A stretch of 64,000 bases of DNA, taken from positions 1,426,001 through 1,490,000 of the forward strand of contig JAFEKR010000012.1 in the NCBI GenBank assembly GCA_019022495.1, in the 5' to 3' direction. Of the stretch, positions 50,200-60,588 are shown piece after piece. The translations under genes were made by a program, and so were the position numbers. The first letter of the stretch is position 1. Each line of letters begins with the position of its first letter. The notes beneath the pieces are model-generated. The model was not told where the DNA came from and did no database searches. It saw nothing but the letters and a program-made list of their open reading frames with translations. The DNA is from Epichloe hybrida (Eukaryota; Ascomycota; Sordariomycetes; Hypocreales; Clavicipitaceae).

Positions 50200-52600
50200 C
50201 TCTATTACTAGACTAACATAGACGTGATTATAATCTAAGAATAGGAACACATAAGAAACCTGTGGCCCCTAGCACTAGGCCTTACCTAGTTCTAACTCAT
50301 GTATTACAATAAATATAATATAGTATATATAAATAAGAAATATAGAGTAGGGTTATAGTTAGCCTAGGGAGGGACTAACTAGTTACTAGTAAAGCTATAA
50401 GAAGTTAATATTTACTCCCTTTACTTAGAGAGATATAGTAATAACTAGAACACCCTTATTTATATAATTAACTTAGAAAAGCCCTATAACTAAAGTATAT
50501 TTATAAGTAACTTTAATAAAAAGCACCCCCTCTAGGATAAGCTAGATAGAAAAACTAATAAAGTAAATAAACTACTAGAGTTTATAGACTAGTAAAGGCT
50601 TAGACTTATTATACCCTAGGGTAAACCTATAAAATAATATAAAGATAATAGAGATAGCATTATTAATCTAGTATAAGCTATACTAGATATTAGAGTTTAC
50701 TATAAAGGTACTAAAGATATCCCTAGATCTAACTATATTCTATAGCTAGGCTCCTAAATATAGTCCTAGAAATAAGCTACTTCCTAGCTTACTTCTAAAC
50801 TATAAAAGTAGTAGTAATTAGGAAACCTAGTAAAACTACTAAGGAAATAAGGAGAGCTAATATATAGAGACTAATCTTACTACTTAATATAGTAGGAAAG
50901 ATTATAGAAGTAGTAATAGTAAAGTAACTTATAGCCTTTACTAAGGTAAAGGGGTTACTTCCTAAGCTTTAGATAAGTAATAGGATAAATAAATTAATAG
51001 AAACTATAATAAAAGTCCTTATAAAGTATATTAAAGAGGCCTAGGGAAGGGATAGTATTACCTTACTAGTATAAATAGATATATCTTTAGTATTTAATAA
51101 AGTTAGCTACCTATACCTAATATACTTACTTATAAAGATAGGAGTCCTATAATAGCTAATAGTAGTAATATAAAGCTTCCTTATAGATAAAATAAGCTAG
51201 CTTAGCTTTAATAAAGAACTCTCTAGGCTATTTATAATTAAGGCTAGTACCTTATAAGGTTTACCTCTCTCTTTAATTCTTTTCTTACTTTACTTAGTAA
51301 AGCTTTATATTTATCTCTAGGCTATTTTAGGTATAATAGCTATAAGATTTATAAATAATATAAATATAGTAACCTTTAGTAAGAATATAGTATAAACCTA
51401 GAGAAAACTTAAAGCTATATAGAAAATCTATAAGAAGTAAGTAAAGTAAGTAAAAGTTAAGTTTAACCTAGCTAAAACTAAACTTATATACTTTAGTAAG
51501 TCCTATAAACCCCCCTAAGCTAAAGTTTAACTTAAAGTAAAGAAAATAGTGCCTATAGAATTATATAAGTTTCTAGGAGTATAAGTTAATAAAAAACTTA
51601 ACTAGAGTGCCTATAGAAATATCCTTAAGGGTAAGTTAGCCTAGTAGTAGCTTATACTCTTTAAGCTAGTAATATTAGCCTAAGGATATAGTTTTAGAAA
51701 TACTAGACTCCTATATATATAAGTAGTCTAGCTTATTCTTACTTATAAAGTAAGTGCTTACTATACCCTTACTAAGAAAGAAGAAAAGCTAAGAGAAGTA
51801 GTAAAAAGCTTTATAGTAAATTAATTAGCTTACCTCTAGATTATTATAAGGGTATTTAAGGCTATACCTATTATATAACTAAAGGTTAAGACCTATATCC
51901 CCTTCCTTAACCTTTACCTAAATAAGATTAAGTAAAGGTTTAAAGATAGAATTATTAATAGTAAGATAGTAAGAATAATCTAAGCTATAGCTAACTTAGT
52001 AGCAATAGTACTACGCTATAGGAGAAGACCCTTACCTATTAATAATAAGCTAGATATAAACCTAGATAAGAAATAGAAGAAATATTAGGAGAATTAGTAT
52101 AATAAAGAGAGGCTAGCCTAGAATAAATATATTAGAGAACTAACTAAAGACTACTTACTCTCCTATAACCTAAAGGAAATCTAGGAATTTTATACTAATA
52201 TAAATAAGTATATCTCTTTAATGATTATTTAATTATATATAGGAAAGATAGGCCTAAATAAGTTTCTATTCTAAGGAAAGGTTCCTAGGGTGGTTTTACC
52301 TCTATATAGCTATAGTTAAGCTATAGAAAACTAATACTATATACTAGTTAATTATAGTAAATATAACTATAGGTAACCTTAGTAGTAATAGCCTGCTAAT
52401 ATATAGGAGGTAAGGCTAGCCCTAAATAAACCTTAAAGAGTAAAATATTTAGCTAAATAGTTCCTTAGTATAAGATAACTTTAATATTACTTATTAGTAT
52501 AGGAGCTAGCTATAAGATAGCTTAGAATACTACTAGACCTAGGCTAACCCTATTAGTAAATAAAAAACCTCCTAATTATAAATCTAGCGTAAGGGATAGA
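50200..52600 (+). pseudogene. LINE copy B ORF2 remnant
   Basis: Endonuclease remnant from 50215 (HDYNLRIGTHKKPVAP-like without stops in the first part). RT is at about 50850-51620, with the catalytic box R-F-I-N-N at 51349-51363: both Asp codons have become Asn. Near 52250-52390 the terminal motif reads LPLYSYS..IENQYYILVNYSKY, a former Cys-x-Cys...His...Cys motif with Cys-to-Tyr changes. Stops at Gln/Trp positions occur throughout. Confidence 0.8.
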
Positions 52601-53624
52601 ATAAATAGTGTAAGTATAGAGGTAAGCTAAGGAAGGGACTAATTTTATAATTTATAATTATAATAAAGAATATTTAGGTCTAGAACTATTATTAGATTAA
52701 TTTTAACTATAAACTCTAGGTATTATAAGTCCTACTAGCTTACTACTACCCTTACTTTAAACTAAAATTAAGCTACTACCTTATTCTTTCTCTAGGATAG
52801 GAATTATACTTATAGCTACCTAGTTATAACTTTTTATAGGGATAATAGTAAGTAAGAGATAGTTTATCTTTACTATATATATATTAAGGTATATAAGCTA
52901 AAAGATAAGCTTAGTATACTATTTCTTAGAGAAACTAGCCTAGTCTAGGCTTACTACTAAGGCGCTTTACTTTTTCTTTACCTAATTACTAGTATAAAGC
53001 TTCTTAACCTAGTCCTAGAAGCTTTCTAGAGCTTATTAAGAAGAATATTAGAGCTAGAATAAACCTATTACTAAGCTAGAGTAAACTTACTATACCCTTA
53101 TTAGCTATAGAAGCCTAGGTCTTAACTAACTACTAGTGCTTATTTTAATTACTAGATAAATTTAGCTAAATAGTAAATTAGATATAGAACTAAGCTAAAG
53201 TAAAGGTAATTATTACCTAGTAGTATTAATAGTTCTAAACCTAATAGTTAAAATATATATTAGTAACTACCCTTACCTAGTAAGTTAGCCTTATTACTAA
53301 GCTAAAGTAAGACTAACTTACTATTAATAAGATAGTACTAATACCTAAGGTTCTAAACTAAATAAGATTTATAGGAAATATATTAGACTTCTCTTAGTTT
53401 ACTAAGCTAAAGTAAATTAGTAGTAAAATAGGCCTAGAGTAAAGGTAAATATAACTTATAAATAAACCCTTTTCTAAGACTTATATATATTACTTCTTAA
53501 TTATAGACTTCCCTAGGAAGTTCTTATATTTATAGGATTTCTAGATAGATTAAAGCTAGATAAGTAGTAATACTAGAGTACTTATAGCTTCTAGCGCTAT
53601 TATGCTAGATTTAGTTTAGATTTA

Positions 53625-53976
53625 TAGTAAATATTAGTAAATATTAGTAAATATTAGTAAATATTAGTAAATATTAGTAAATATTAGTAAATATTAGTAA
53701 ATATTAGTAAATATTAGTAAATATTAGTAAATATTAGTAAATATTAGTAAATATTAGTAAATATTATTAGTAAATATTAGTAAATATTAGTAAATATTAG
53801 TAAATATTAGTAAATATTAGTAAATATTAGTAAATATTAGTAAATATTAGTAAATATTAGTAAATATTAGTAAATATTAGTAAATATTAGTAAATATTAG
53901 TAAATATTAGTAAATATTAGTAAATATTAGTAAATATTAGTAAATATTAGTAAATATTAGTAAATATTAGTAAATA
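53625..53976. repeat. 10-bp minisatellite (TAGTAAATAT), about 35 units, in LINE copy B
   Basis: Near-perfect tandem array in the LINE 3' region. LINE copy A has only one or two units at the matching site (about 270-292), so the array expanded in copy B. Confidence 0.97.
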
Positions 53977-54246
53977 ACCTAACCCTAGCCTAGGATAGCC
54001 TTAAATAGCTAGAAAAATAAGAAAAACCTATAGGAAGTTTAATATAAAGAGAAGAAAGAGACTAGGACCCTAGGGGGGGAAAAGCTCTTTTTTATACTTA
54101 TAGAGAGGGGGGGGGGATAATTTAAATAACTTACTTAAAAATAAAGTATAATATAATTAATAAGTCTAATAATATATAAGTAATCTTAACCTAGGACTAC
54201 CCTAGTCTAGGGCTATAACTACCCTCCCCTTATACTAATTAAATAA

Positions 54247-54694
54247 AACTAGGTGCTTAGACTTTACTAAATATATAAGGTAGAAATAAGCTAAAGGTAG
54301 CTAAAAAGTAGGGCTATAGGAGAGTTAGTGTAGGAGTAAATAAGAAGTAAATTAATACTATAAATCTAAATTTACTTTACCTTAGCCTAGAGTAAAGTAA
54401 CCTAGGGTAAGCGTGTTATTATACTAGAATAGAATTAAAAGGGGCCTTTAAATACTTATTTTATATATTTTTCCTTTCTTTTCTTTTTAATAGGATAAGG
54501 CTAGTGTAAGCTAGTAATAAATACCTATAGTAGGAAACACACTAAGTAGCGTAGGCCTGTCACAAGGCTAGCGCTAGCTTATATATAAATATAAGGGGTT
54601 TTTTTTTTCCTAGTATAGGGTTTTCCCTTTTAACTTAGTAGTAAAAGTACTAGTAATAGCTATCTATAGAGCTAACTAGTGTAAATAATATATA
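54247..54694 (+). repeat. 3' terminal segment of LINE copy B
   Basis: Starts ACTAGGTGCTTAGAC and ends AACTAGTGTAAATAATAT. It lies inside the 14-bp duplication, so it moved with the LINE. The same segment forms an independent insertion at 55987, which supports it being the true LINE 3' end. Confidence 0.85.
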
Positions 54695-55501
54695 TATATA
54701 CCTTAATAAACGCCTTAAATAGTAGATTAAGAATTAATAACGTAGACTATAATATATCCCTTTAGTGCTTAAGGAAGTAAAGCTCTTTATATTTGTAAAT
54801 AGATTACTTACTAATAATAAGGATTTAAGCTTATAGATTAGATACGTAATTGTGATTAGTAACGAGATAATGTAAGATAATAATACCTTTATTATAAAAG
54901 GCAATATTATTACGTATAGCTTAATAAAGAGCAAGAGAGTTACTTATAACGCGCTTACCTCTAAATTATATAGTATAGTTTAAGGCGTAAATATTACCTA
55001 CGTAATTTCTATAACTTTATATTAGATTACAGATTAATTAAAGATGCCTTAAATTCCTATAATCCTTTATACTAACTCTTTTTTATTATATAAATGCCTT
55101 ATAAAGCTAGGAACTATAAAGGAGAAAAGACTAATAATTAATATTATAGCTCTTTATTAATTATATAAGAGGCATGAGATTTATGAAGTTAGGTGGATTA
55201 ATAGCAATAATAATTTAGCAAATATAATAACAAAAGCATTACTCAATTTATTACTTTCCTCTTTAATTAATTTAAACGAATTAATGATTTATATTAAAGG
55301 ATAGGTAAAGAGACCTATAATATTAGGGGACAGGAGCTTAGGTAAGGACTAATGGATTAATTTAATTAACTAATACCACAATAGCTAATTAGAGCAGCGA
55401 ATTCCTATTAAGGGATTTACTTATATACACTTTCCTTTAATTTGCTTTTTATTACGTTTTTAAGCTCTTTAGCTACGAAGGAAAAAGAGAGAGATTACTA
55501 G

Positions 55502-55768
55502 TGTTAGATCCTTCGGATTTTCATCAGTTCAATCATAGCTAAAGACTAGACCAATTATGGGTCTAGCGTAATGCACGTAATATAATTAGCTACATTAATT
55601 TACCACCCTCTCTTTTAGCCTTACCTACGGATTTCGCTTACTTTCCTAGTATCTAGACTTTCCCTCTCTTCTCCCTCTTTCCTAGCAATCAATCTATCTA
55701 ACTATCATTGACTTTAATACATACGGGATTATCCTATTACCTGCGCAGGCACCTTGGTGTAACTAACA
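55502..55768 (+). repeat. 3' LTR of copia-1 copy B
   Basis: The inner (left) half is RIP-mutated (TTCATCAGTTCAATCATAG); the outer (right) half is nearly pristine (ACTATCATTGACTTTAATAC, CCTGCGCAGGCACC), the mirror image of the 5' LTR. Confidence 0.94.
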
Positions 55769-55986
55769 AAGAGAGTACGCTATTTATTATAGGAAAAGGG
55801 GCCTTAATTAGGGTTATTAGCGAAGAGGCTACATATGCTAACGCTAACCTTAGCGCGGTTAGGCTAGACATGTAGGTCCGTAATATAACACGCCTAGCTA
55901 ATTAGGGGCGCGTAGCCCTATTAATATTATACTTATTCTAATACTAGAAACTCTCTCTTTTTAATATAACTATTAATATATAATAT

Positions 55987-56957
55987 ACTAGGTGCTTAGA
56001 CTTTACTAGACGTACGAGGCGGAAACGGGCTAGAGGTGGCTAAAAAGTGGGGCCACAGGAGAGTTAGCATAAGAGTAAACAAGAAGTGAATTAATACTAC
56101 GAATACGAATTCACTTTACCCTAGCCTAAAGTAAAGAGACCTAAGGTAAGTATATTATTACACTAGAATAAGACTAAAAGGGGCCTTTAAATACTTATTT
56201 TATATATTTTTTCCTTTCTTTTCTTTTTAATAAAATAAGGCTAGTGTAAGCTAGTAATAAACACCTATAGTAAGAAACACACTAAGTAGCGTAGGCCTGT
56301 TATAGGGCTAGCGCTAGCCTATATATAGACGTTTTGTCAGGGCAAAACAACCACCCCAAAAAACGGAAAAGAGGGATCTGATGATAACAATGATGCCGAT
56401 GAAAATGACGAAAATGACGAAATTGACGGTATTGACGAATTCAATGATATTAGAAATTGAACCTAGATATTGGGATCTAGGTCTGCGATATTTGCGATCC
56501 ATCGCGAGGATCGAAGCTAGGAAAAGCTGCCTAGCTAGGCAGCTAGATAATCTCAAATAATCTCAAATAAGCTCATATTCATCTTAGGAAAACACAGGTA
56601 AAATCTTGATTTGAACAATCCAAGCCAAAGGCAACGAAGGGAGAGTTGATTTTCTATCAAAAGGGAGGGAATCTAGGGTTTTTATCTAGCTAGGGGGTCA
56701 GGGGCTAGGCCGGATCTAAGGTGGTTGAATTGATCCGACAATCCGATAGATCCGAGGTTTAAGGGGCTAGAAGTCTTGTGAGAGAGGTCTCAAGGGATCC
56801 GATAGATCCGAGGTCTTGTGAGAGAGGTCTCTAGGGGTCATATTCCTAGCCACACAACGTAAGGGGGTTTTTCTTCCTAGTATAGGGTTTTCCCTTTTAA
56901 CTTAGTAGTAGGAGTACTAGCAATAGCTATTTATAAAGCTAACTAGTGTAAATAATA
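55987..56957 (+). mobile_element. LINE 3'-end fragment with 16-bp target duplication
   Basis: Only the 3' terminal ~440 bases of the LINE are present (matching 54247-54694), split by an insert at 56333-56856. TATTAATATATAATAT flanks it at 55971-55986 and 56958-56973. This is a severely 5'-truncated LINE insertion into copia-4. Its left part is less mutated than copy B (GACGTACGAGGCGGAAACGG). Confidence 0.88.
56333..56856. mobile_element. Young, non-RIP-mutated insert, probable solo LTR
   Basis: About 524 bp absent from the other copy of the surrounding repeat (54570-54590). It starts TTTGTCAGGGCAAAAC and ends CCACACA, with ACGT on both sides (56329-56332, 56857-56860). Base composition is balanced and CpG-rich. 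The left end reads on the plus strand as an acidic peptide (Asp/Asn/Glu repeats) before a stop, and the right half has two copies of GATCCGATAGATCCGAGG (56742-56757 region and 56798-56815). TGTCAG..CACA termini suggest an LTR; the 4-bp flank leaves this uncertain. Confidence 0.6.
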
Positions 56958-58217
56958 TATTAATATATAATATTAATAGGATAATTAAAAAAGAATTAAG
57001 AAATAAGTAAGATTAAATAATTATAAAGAACATTATAAGAAAAGAGTAAGGGAAAGAGGCGTAATAAAAGATAATATTTAATCTGTAAGCCTATATAAGG
57101 ATAAGTAAGCCTAATCTTAACACCTTTAATCTTATTAGATTAACACAAGAGCTATAATTACATAACTTATCCTTCTATCCTCATAGTTACTTTTTTACTT
57201 ATAATAAACCTCTTAAATACCTTATTTAGTAATACCTTTATAAATATATTAGTAAGGTTATTATTCCTATTAATCTATTTAATCTTGTAGATCTCTTATT
57301 ACTTATATAATTAATGAAGAGCTATAATATTAATTATAAGGCGCTTCTCTTTTATAGTACTAAGCTTAATAAGGCATTTATATCAAGAGTATAAATTAGT
57401 ATAGATAATAATACGAATTATAGGGAGGTTTAATTAATAGGTAATGAACCTAAGTATTATTAAGACTACATAAGCTATATTAGCACTAGTAACTATACTA
57501 TAGATCTTAGAGGTAAGTATACTTCTTATAACTCTTTTACTCTTAGTAAAGCTATAGTATATAATATTACCTTAGATTATAAAGGTGCCTTTCTTTTAGA
57601 CTTTACTAGCTAGGATAAGCACATAGCCTAGTTAGGAAGTAAGGTCTTAGTTATTAGCAAATAATCTATCTATAAATATAAAAAGCTTTACCTTCTTAAG
57701 ATTAAATAGTATAAACCTTAATTCTTAGTCTAGATTATTAATTTACTATTAAATTTATTAGTTTAGGTTCTTTATATCTTAAGATGATAGGTCTTAGTAT
57801 TATGTAGTAATAGAGAGGTTAAAACAGGCTTTAGGCTAGTAAATTAACGTAATATACGCGCCTTAAGCTTTTTATTCTATATACGCTTGTTTTAAATTAG
57901 TTAGTAGGATTAATTAAAGCTTTCTACTCTAGCCTTTTTATCTTAGTGTAATTATATTATTTTTAAGAGTAATAATACTACTATTAAAGGTTAGTAAGTT
58001 CCCTATAGAAAGGATTTACTTTAGTTTAGTAATAAAAGAAGCAGCTTTTAATTAATCTTTCTCTTATTAAGAGAACTTATAGTTAGATAGTTTAATTATA
58101 TTATTAGTTTATATCCCTATACACGTAAAGGTTAGGTTCTCCTTTGTTATTATAAGCAAGCATAGGTTAAACGTAAAGGTTATTATCTAGAGTATCTCTC
58201 TATAGTAATTATTGAAA

Positions 58218-59012
58218 TGTAGGGAGCTAGTTGCCAGCTAGCAACAGCTGTACAGGTGCAAGCTCTACGGTCAGGGACCGATAGGGCCGTAACGTTAAAT
58301 CAATTAACGTAACATAACGGAAGGTTATAGTAGTTATTAACTAATAGAATTCAATTTAGATTACTTTTATAATATCTTATAAAGCAATAGAATTGATTTT
58401 AGATATATTATATAGGTAATGCAGCTATTATTAGTTAAGAGGACTAGCTACCTAGCTAGTTAAAAAGATCTTCTTTCTCTCATAGACCTACTAACCTTAT
58501 TAGTGAATCTGGGCTGCTAACGAGGTCTTACGGGCCACTTTTGATTTTCCGCAAAATTCATTTATATGTAAAAACCAAAAAATTGACTTACTACTATACT
58601 AGCTAGTAACTTATATGTACTAACTTTTGGTCCAAAAAATAACCTTATATAAAGAGAAAGCCCTATCTTTAAGCTTTAATTTGCTATATATAAAACTTTT
58701 ATATAACCTCTAGATAAAGAGAAAATCGCTATTAAAGATAGCTATAGGGTAAGTCATGTATAGGGTAACTTGCTTATGTCACCCTAGCTTACGTGACCCT
58801 AGCTTACCTAATTACTAGTGGCGTAATTATGGCTACACTTGTAGCTATAACATAATTAACTAATTAGTTATCCACATAGTCAGACGTAGTTATTAATAGC
58901 TACCCTCGCGACCGTTGACAGCTGCAGTGCAGCTGTCAGGCTTGCAATGTAAGCTAGTAATAAAAAGGTTCTTTAACTAGAAAAGGGCTAAAAATAGGTC
59001 TTATTTTTAACA
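58218..59012 (-). repeat. 3' LTR of copia-5
   Basis: Plus-strand limits TGTAGGGAGC...TTTTTAACA (about 795 bp). Many CpG/CpA sites remain at both ends. It contains the palindrome GACAGCTGCA-G-TGCAGCTGTC (58917-58937). Confidence 0.75.
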
Positions 59013-59590
59013 CCCCCTTTACAAAAGAATTACATTTAAAAGCAATTAGAAGTGTACAAAGAGACTATAGGGTAAATTTAACAACTTTTGATAATAACAG
59101 ATAAAAGGGAAAAACAGGAAAAATATAAAAAAGCCCCCTTTTAAATTCCTAGCTATTGTTAAATATAGCTCCCTTTTTAATATTATCTTTAGTTCCCTAT
59201 TAAAGGGAATTAGTTATTAGTTTAATAATTATCAAGCCCTAGAAGCTTAATAAAAGCCTAATAAAGAGGTCTAGAAAGAGGTTTCGTAAGACCATCTATA
59301 GGCATTAACTTCATATCTAGATATTTAATTTTAGCTAAACCCTCTAAAACCTATTGCTTAATATAGTTAAACTTTAGTAAGGTATGCTTTATATAACTAT
59401 GTAAAGCAGGGTTATAAGCAGTAGTTATAGCACCTTAATTATCATAATATATCTAGATAAGGGGAGATATAGGGGTTTTTAGCTCTATAAATAAGCCTTA
59501 AAGCTACTAAAGCTCCTAGAAGGTCTCGCAGATAGCGTTAGCTTTAGCTTCTAGTGTTAATAGAGCTATCATACTAGCTTTCTTTAATTT

Positions 59591-60588
59591 CTAGCTAATA
59601 GGCCCGCTAGCTAACTTAAATAAATAAGCATAGGTTAATTTTGAGGTCTTTTTATCCCTTATAAAATCACTATTATAATAACCTATTAGGCTTTTACTAG
59701 CTATACCTTTAGGGTCTCCCCTATAGATTATAGCAAGGAATCTAGTCCCTAATAGATACCTTAGCAGATTTTTAGCTGCTTTTAGGTGCTCTATATAGGG
59801 GCTAGCTAGTATAGTAAATAACCACTGTAGCGTAAAGGCTATATCAGGCCTTGTTAGTAGCATTAGGTACATTATAGTCCCTATAATGCACTAATAAAGC
59901 TTGATTTCGCTAGCTATTAAAAGCTTAGTTATTTGCATAGCTAAAACGCCTAGCTAAGGAGGTATGCTAATAGGCTTACTATCTAGTATTTTAAATCGTT
60001 TTAAGGCTTCTAATATATACTAAGATTAGTGGATTTTTAGTATTCTATTAGGCCTATCTCATATGATTTGAACCCCTAAGAAAAATTCAGCCAGGCCCTT
60101 ATCTTCTATTAGATAGACTTTATGAAGCTTCTTTTTAAGTCTTTGGATATAAGATAAATCTAGTCTAATTAGAAGGCAGTCATTAACGTACGTAATGACG
60201 AAGGTTTTGGTTGAAGGATTAAAGAAGATAGCTAGGTTAGATATTAAAGGGTTAAATCCTAGGGATTCAAGCACTAATATTAGTGCTTACTACCACTCCC
60301 TTAAGCTTTGTTTTAGGCTATATAAAGACTTCTATAATAGAATTACTTAATCTTTAGAAGGTTTCTAGCTAAAACTTTTAGCTAATTTAGCTAGTTTAGG
60401 ATTTGCCTTAAGGAATTCAATAAACCCGTCTAGAATAACCATATAAATCTGTTATTATAGCTTACTATTAAGAAAAGCTCCTCTAAAATCAATCTATTTA
60501 ATTTCCTAGTTATTCTAAGCCGCTAGGGCTAGTAAAATCCTCTAGCTAGGGGGAATGCTTGTGGTAGTAAAGGTCTCTAGGTAATCTA
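59591..60588 (-). pseudogene. copia-5 reverse transcriptase/RNase H remnant
   Basis: On the minus strand an RT N-terminal part reads IDFRGAFLNSKL and QIYMVILDGFIEFLKA (60500-60380), then KSLYSLKQS. The catalytic box reads TYVNDCLLI (about 60190), the first Asp of YVDD changed to Asn. LAEFFLGVQI follows, then YLMLLTRPDIAFTLQWL..H.KAAKNLLRYLLGT (59870-59750), the hallmark copia segment before RNase H. There are several stops and one frame gap between 60059 and 59872. Confidence 0.88.

Larger units (their letters stand above)
50198..54694 (+). mobile_element. LINE copy B, 5'-truncated, inserted in copia-1 RT/RNase H junction
   Basis: The 14-bp target duplication TATATACCTTAATA flanks it (50184-50197 and 54695-54708), and copia-1 coding sequence continues in register on the far side. 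The 5' end starts within the endonuclease region; ORF1 is missing, the usual outcome of incomplete target-primed reverse transcription. Sequence 50198-54240 matches LINE copy A, and 54247-54694 is its 3' tail, which recurs on its own at 55987-56957. The tail ends in an AT-rich GTAAATAATATATA run instead of poly(A). Confidence 0.93.
45430..55300 (+). pseudogene. copia-1 copy B Gag-Pol polyprotein remnant
   Basis: Read on the plus strand, ignoring stops. A degraded Gag zinc knuckle is near 46930 (Tyr at former Cys positions). The integrase core is at about 47940-48310: the second acidic position reads I-I-H-N-A-S-N-N-F (48140-48165) and the final Glu box reads R-K-V-K-R-Y-Y (48251-48271), so Asp became Asn and Glu became Lys. 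Reverse transcriptase is at 49380-50190, with LIIQGYNNKGKEFILT, SDIT-AYT and the catalytic segment near 49830 now T-N-N-I-L instead of T-D-D. LINE copy B follows. RNase H resumes at 54705-55290 with NNKDLS..IRYVIVISNE and a tail like VRWINSNNNLANIITKALLN. All losses are C-to-T or G-to-A. Confidence 0.9.
44394..55768 (+). mobile_element. Ty1/copia retrotransposon copia-1, copy B, split by LINE copy B
   Basis: LTRs at 44394-44659 and 55502-55768 begin TGTCAGATCC/TGTTAGATCC and end CTAACA. The 5-bp duplication AAGAG flanks the element (44389-44393, 55769-55773). Domain order is Gag, protease, integrase, RT, RNase H, the Ty1/copia order. A polypurine tract AAGGAAAAAGAGAGAGATTA ends a few bases before the 3' LTR. 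Without the LINE it is about 6.9 kb. Confidence 0.96.
55774..58217 (-). mobile_element. copia-4 remnant (3' LTR part and RNase H/RT side)
   Basis: An LTR-like end at 55943 (ATTCTAATA) is followed by CTAGAAACTCTCTCTTTTTAAT, the inverted polypurine tract seen in copia-2. From 56965 the minus strand matches the 3' internal parts of copia-2 (17500-18900) and copia-3 (27450-28800). The LTR is cut on the left by copia-1 copy B and the body on the right by copia-5 at 58218. It also holds the LINE 3' fragment. Everything is RIP-degraded except parts of 55800-55930. Confidence 0.75.
58218..60588 (-). mobile_element. Ty1/copia element copia-5, 3' part
   Basis: A 3' LTR (58218-59012) is followed by the minus-strand polypurine tract AAAGGGGGTG (59013-59022) and copia RT/RNase H coding remnants. 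It belongs to a different copia lineage from copia-1 to -4: the polypurine tract, LTR and RT differ. The MULE at 60589 cuts it, and its 5' part is not found on the other side. Confidence 0.85.

Noticed and set aside
54247..54694. Interpretation of the ACTAGGTGC...GTGTAAATA segment as a separate MITE or LTR
   Set aside because: Long (14 and 16 bp) target duplications, and its position inside the LINE duplication, fit a LINE 3' end better; the ACTAG similarity of its two ends is too short to be a terminal repeat.
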